DNA from: Terriglobia bacterium
GTDB lineage: Bacteria > Acidobacteriota > UBA6911
Direction: 5' to 3'
Length of the DNA stretch: 64,000 nucleotides
NCBI GenBank assembly: GCA_020072565.1
Contig: JAIQGI010000026.1
Span: forward strand, 1-64,000
A program made the translations under genes and the position numbers. The notes below the pieces were generated by a model. That model ran no database searches, was not told the origin of the DNA, and saw only the letters and a program-made list of their open reading frames with translations. This document shows positions 61,907-64,000 of the stretch, piece by piece (position 1 is the stretch's first letter; every line of letters begins with the position of its first letter).

Positions 61907-62962
61907 ATGTACGAGAGCTATTACGGGCTGAAAGAAAAACCCTTCAGCCTCACACCGGATCCTGAATTCCTCTACCTTAACGAGGGCTTCCGGGGTGCGC
62001 TTGACTGTGCTATTTACGGCATTCAACGGCAGGAAGGTTTCACCACTATCGTCGGTGATGTCGGAACCGGGAAAACCACCTTCTGTCGGGCGCTGCTTGG
62101 CAAGCTGAACCAAAGCATCCGCACCGCCCTGATTTTGAATCCACTGTTGAATGAGGAGGAAATACTCAAGGCGGTGCTCCAGGATTTCGGCGTCAAACCA
62201 AGCCACCATCAACCGGCACCGGACGTTGCCACCCGGGAACTCCCCTATGACCCGAGCTGGATGCAGGGATTGACAAAGAAGGAACTCATCGATGAGCTCA
62301 ACTGCTTCCTGCTCGAAGGCGCCGAGCGGGGAGAATTCAGCTTAATCATCATTGATGAGGCGCAAGACCTGTCCATGGGCGTCCTGGAACAACTGCGCAT
62401 CCTCTCCAATCTCGAGACCGCCAAGAAGAAGCTGCTCCAGTTCATCCTTGTCGGCCAGCTCGAGCTCGCGCAGAAACTTCGCCTGCCGGGATTGCGGCAA
62501 CTAAACCAGAGAATCACCATCCGCTACGCGCTCAAGCCCCTCTCGAAACAGGACATGGTCCAGTACATCGATCACCGTCTTTCCGTCGCGGGTTCAAAAA
62601 AGAGAGTGGGGTTCACCAACGGGGCCCTGCGGAGTATCTATTCGAACTCCAAAGGCTACCCGAGGCTGATTAACATCATTTGCGACCGCTCGCTCCTTGC
62701 CGGGTACAGCCAGCGAACCCGGCTCGTCACCGGGAGCATGGTGCGCAGTGCTGCCCGCGGCATCCGGTGGAAGCGGCAGCGGATCAAGATTCGCTTTGTC
62801 GGGTCGAAGAAGCTGATAGTTCCGATTGCCGCATTGCTGGCCTTGGCACTGCTGGCGGCCCTGTTCTTCTGGATCCGGCATGGCTCATTGCCGGATCTCA
62901 GTGCCAATTTCTCAAGAGCTTTATCCTGGTCCTCACTAGCTCTGGCAAATTTGCGACGCTGA
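61907..62962 (+). CDS. ExeA/GspA-like AAA+ ATPase with C-terminal membrane anchor
   Basis: A 351-residue ATPase. It starts [23 protein letters not shown], the hallmark of the ExeA/MSHA MshM group, with Walker A GDVGTGKT (50-57) and Walker [13 protein letters not shown] sensor/arginine region ([15 protein letters not shown]) and a winged-helix-like part follow, then one transmembrane helix ([20 protein letters not shown]). GspA-type ATPases help assemble type II secretion secretins; no other gsp gene is in the window. The ATG is preceded by GAGGG. Confidence 0.88.
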   Translation: MYESYYGLKEKPFSLTPDPEFLYLNEGFRGALDCAIYGIQRQEGFTTIVGDVGTGKTTFCRALLGKLNQSIRTALILNPLLNEEEILKAVLQDFGVKPSHHQPAPDVATRELPYDPSWMQGLTKKELIDELNCFLLEGAERGEFSLIIIDEAQDLSMGVLEQLRILSNLETAKKKLLQFILVGQLELAQKLRLPGLRQLNQRITIRYALKPLSKQDMVQYIDHRLSVAGSKKRVGFTNGALRSIYSNSKGYPRLINIICDRSLLAGYSQRTRLVTGSMVRSAARGIRWKRQRIKIRFVGSKKLIVPIAALLALALLAALFFWIRHGSLPDLSANFSRALSWSSLALANLRR

Positions 62963-63047
62963 AACAGCATCGGAAAACCCCTGTTGTCCGGCACTAACCT
63001 TTTTAGATTGTAGGAATTGGCGGAAGATCCGCACGCTTTATTTTCGA

Positions 63048-63076
63048 TTGCAACCGCATCCTCACCATGTTATTAT
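63048..63076 (+). promoter_or_regulatory. rpsO promoter
   Basis: TTGCAA (63048-63053) and TATTAT (63071-63076) have an ideal 17-nt spacer. The -10 is 34 nt before the rpsO start codon. Confidence 0.6.
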
Positions 63077-63100
63077 CTGCGTTTGTCTAGTCGATTTGCT

Positions 63101-63105
63101 GGAGG
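63101..63105 (+). promoter_or_regulatory. Shine-Dalgarno that selects the rpsO TTG start
   Basis: GGAGG lies 5 nt upstream of the TTG at 63111. It supports an 89-residue S15 that begins M-SLTREKK, the exact length of the family, rather than the longer open frame from 63048. Confidence 0.7.
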
Positions 63106-63110
63106 TTGTC

Positions 63111-63380
63111 TTGTCGCTCACGAGGGAAAAGAAGACCGGGATTGTCGACGCCTATCGCACCCACAGTACTGATACCGGGTCGCCTGAAGTTCAGATTGCC
63201 ATTCTGAGCGAAAGGATCGCCTACCTGACGGAGCATTTCAAAGTGCACGCCAAGGATCATCATTCCCGCAGAGGATTGCTGAAAATGGTCGGCAAAAGGC
63301 GTCGCCTGCTGGATTATCTCAAATCAAAGGATATCAATCGTTACCGAACCGTGATCGAACGGCTCGGGATGCGCAAATAG
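63111..63380 (+). CDS. rpsO: 30S ribosomal protein S15
   Basis: An 89-residue primary 16S rRNA-binding protein of the small-subunit platform. Diagnostic stretches are [46 protein letters not shown] and [12 protein letters not shown]. The start is TTG with GGAGG ahead, unusual for a ribosomal protein and possibly used for translational control. It is followed by pnp, the classical rpsO-pnp arrangement. Confidence 0.97.
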   Translation: MSLTREKKTGIVDAYRTHSTDTGSPEVQIAILSERIAYLTEHFKVHAKDHHSRRGLLKMVGKRRRLLDYLKSKDINRYRTVIERLGMRK

Positions 63381-63783
63381 GAATGCACAATTGCTGTGCC
63401 GGTCCCGCGTGGAAGCGGCCGAACCGGGTCTCGGACCCGCCCTGCCCTATCTCGTATAGACTCACGGAACGTCACGGAAAAGGACTTGAGGCATCGTTGC
63501 GAAGCCATCGAACGTTCCTATGCCTTAACCGGGCCAATCAGATCAAAGGCGCCGGTCAGTTCTTTATCTCCATCTCTGTAGCGAGCAGGCAGGAGTGTCG
63601 GTTCGACGCGCTTTTGGGGTCCGGCAATAACCGGAGCAAGGTGGGAAATGGGTTATGAGTTATGAGTTAACGACTATCTGTTGCCATCGATAGTCTTTAA
63701 CCCGTGACTCATAATCATAATTCCTGAATCTCCAAGCCCACCAAACTCGAGCAAGCAGGCATCTCATTCTAGGAGGAACAGTC
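63381..63783. other. rpsO-pnp intergenic region, 403 nt
   Basis: No gene is supported here; the short frames show no conserved sequence. A long imperfect hairpin fills 63653-63714. AGGAGG just before 63784 is the pnp ribosome binding site. No T-tract terminator follows rpsO, so readthrough into pnp is likely. Confidence 0.5.
63653..63714 (+). repeat. Imperfect long hairpin upstream of pnp
   Basis: Outer arms TTATGAGT (63653-63660, repeated at 63660-63667) and ACTCATAA (63707-63714) enclose a perfect inner stem GACTATC (63672-63678) / GATAGTC (63689-63695) with a 10-nt loop. In E. coli a hairpin at this place is cut by RNase III and allows PNPase to autoregulate. An equivalent role here is inference. 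Confidence 0.55.
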
Positions 63784-64000
63784 ATGAAGTATAGAGTTGC
63801 CACCGAGATCGGTGGACTGGAATTCAGTATCGAAATGGGCAAAGTTGCCACACAGGCAGACGGTGCAGCTTATGTCAGTTACGGTGACACGGTTGTGCTC
63901 GCCACCGCCTGCGCTTTGAAGGAACCCCGTGAAGGGGTCGATTTTTTCCCCCTCACGGTGGACTATCGCGAGAACACATATGCGGCGGGGAAGATCCCCG
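63784..64000 (+). CDS. pnp: Polyribonucleotide nucleotidyltransferase, 5' part
   Basis: The N-terminus of PNPase runs off the window edge after 72 codons. [61 protein letters not shown] and YAAGKIP are the standard beginning of the first RNase PH domain. The protein degrades RNA 3'-to-5' phosphorolytically. AGGAGG precedes the ATG. The gene is incomplete only because the sequence ends. Confidence 0.95.
   Translation, partial: MKYRVATEIGGLEFSIEMGKVATQADGAAYVSYGDTVVLATACALKEPREGVDFFPLTVDYRENTYAAGKIP

Noticed and set aside
60217-61908. 563-codon minus-strand frame opposite the propeller gene
   Set aside because: No recognisable domain, no ribosome binding site, and the plus-strand gene has a signal peptide and clear propeller repeats.
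1-64000. tRNA genes, rRNA genes, CRISPR arrays, insertion sequences
   Set aside because: T-arm-like GGTTCGAATCC occurs only inside korA (about 9660) as coding sequence. No spaced direct repeats of CRISPR type and no transposase or integrase sequence were seen.

Overview
The window is a GC-rich, gene-dense chromosomal segment of a Gram-negative bacterium, most likely an acidobacterium (Acidobacteriota) or close relative. Pointers are: a 3' remnant of a carboxypeptidase-regulatory-type TonB-dependent receptor ending in the NAFN...FVARINF pattern common in Acidobacteria; TonB/ExbD genes; lipoproteins and secreted proteins with acidobacterial-looking repeat modules; SpmA/SpmB without other sporulation genes; and several families of short intergenic repeats. 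The assignment is inference; no 16S rRNA is present. I found no rRNA, tRNA, CRISPR array, transposase or prophage.

Layout. 0.3-7.5 kb: argGH, a receptor remnant, a zinc-ribbon microprotein, a YhcC-type radical SAM protein, NAD-malic enzyme and a ferritin-like protein. 8-13.6 kb: two convergent 2-oxoacid:ferredoxin oxidoreductases, one with two subunits (gamma-alpha fusion plus beta) and one with four (delta-alpha-beta-gamma). 13.9-16.9 kb: a CBS-domain protein, a ClpX-like ATPase with an apparently duplicated C-terminal domain, and a helical protein with a very basic tail. 17-22.7 kb: LD-carboxypeptidase, spmAB, a proton-pumping pyrophosphatase and an MscL with a C-terminal Cys4 motif. 23.3-34.2 kb: tonB-exbD, mprF with a VirJ/AcvB-type partner, then histidine kinase, response regulator, TPR membrane protein and GT2 glycosyltransferase. 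34.2-38.8 kb: MobA-like nucleotidyltransferase, a secreted unknown, a GAF/GGDEF protein and an AlaX editing enzyme. 39.1-43.1 kb: hslVU, a lipoprotein and an FAH-family enzyme. 43.2-49.5 kb: a truncated transaldolase, a three-gene acyl-CoA carboxylase, folC and accD. 49.6-57.4 kb: a DUF255 protein, queF, xseAB-ispA-tlyA-nadK and maf. 57.5-64 kb: a UshA-like gene with an in-frame TGA, a DciA-like protein, a secreted beta-propeller protein, an ExeA-like ATPase, rpsO and the start of pnp.

The most striking observation is the gene at 57.56-58.58 kb. One reading frame is interrupted by a single TGA exactly where related sequences carry the second cysteine of a PCGC motif. A SECIS-like hairpin follows the TGA at suitable spacing, so this is probably a selenoprotein. 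Other points of interest are the duplicated C-terminal domain of the ClpX-like ATPase, a perfect inverted repeat between the -35 and -10 of the hslVU promoter, promoter-like boxes placed only 7-9 nt from three start codons, and repeats that supply the 3' ends of argH and the MobA-like gene and lie just upstream of several others.

The gene set suggests a metabolism that uses low-potential ferredoxin (two KorAB-type enzymes), pyrophosphate-energised membranes, propionyl/acetyl-CoA carboxylation, and envelope maintenance (lysyl-phosphatidylglycerol, LD-carboxypeptidase, TonB transport).
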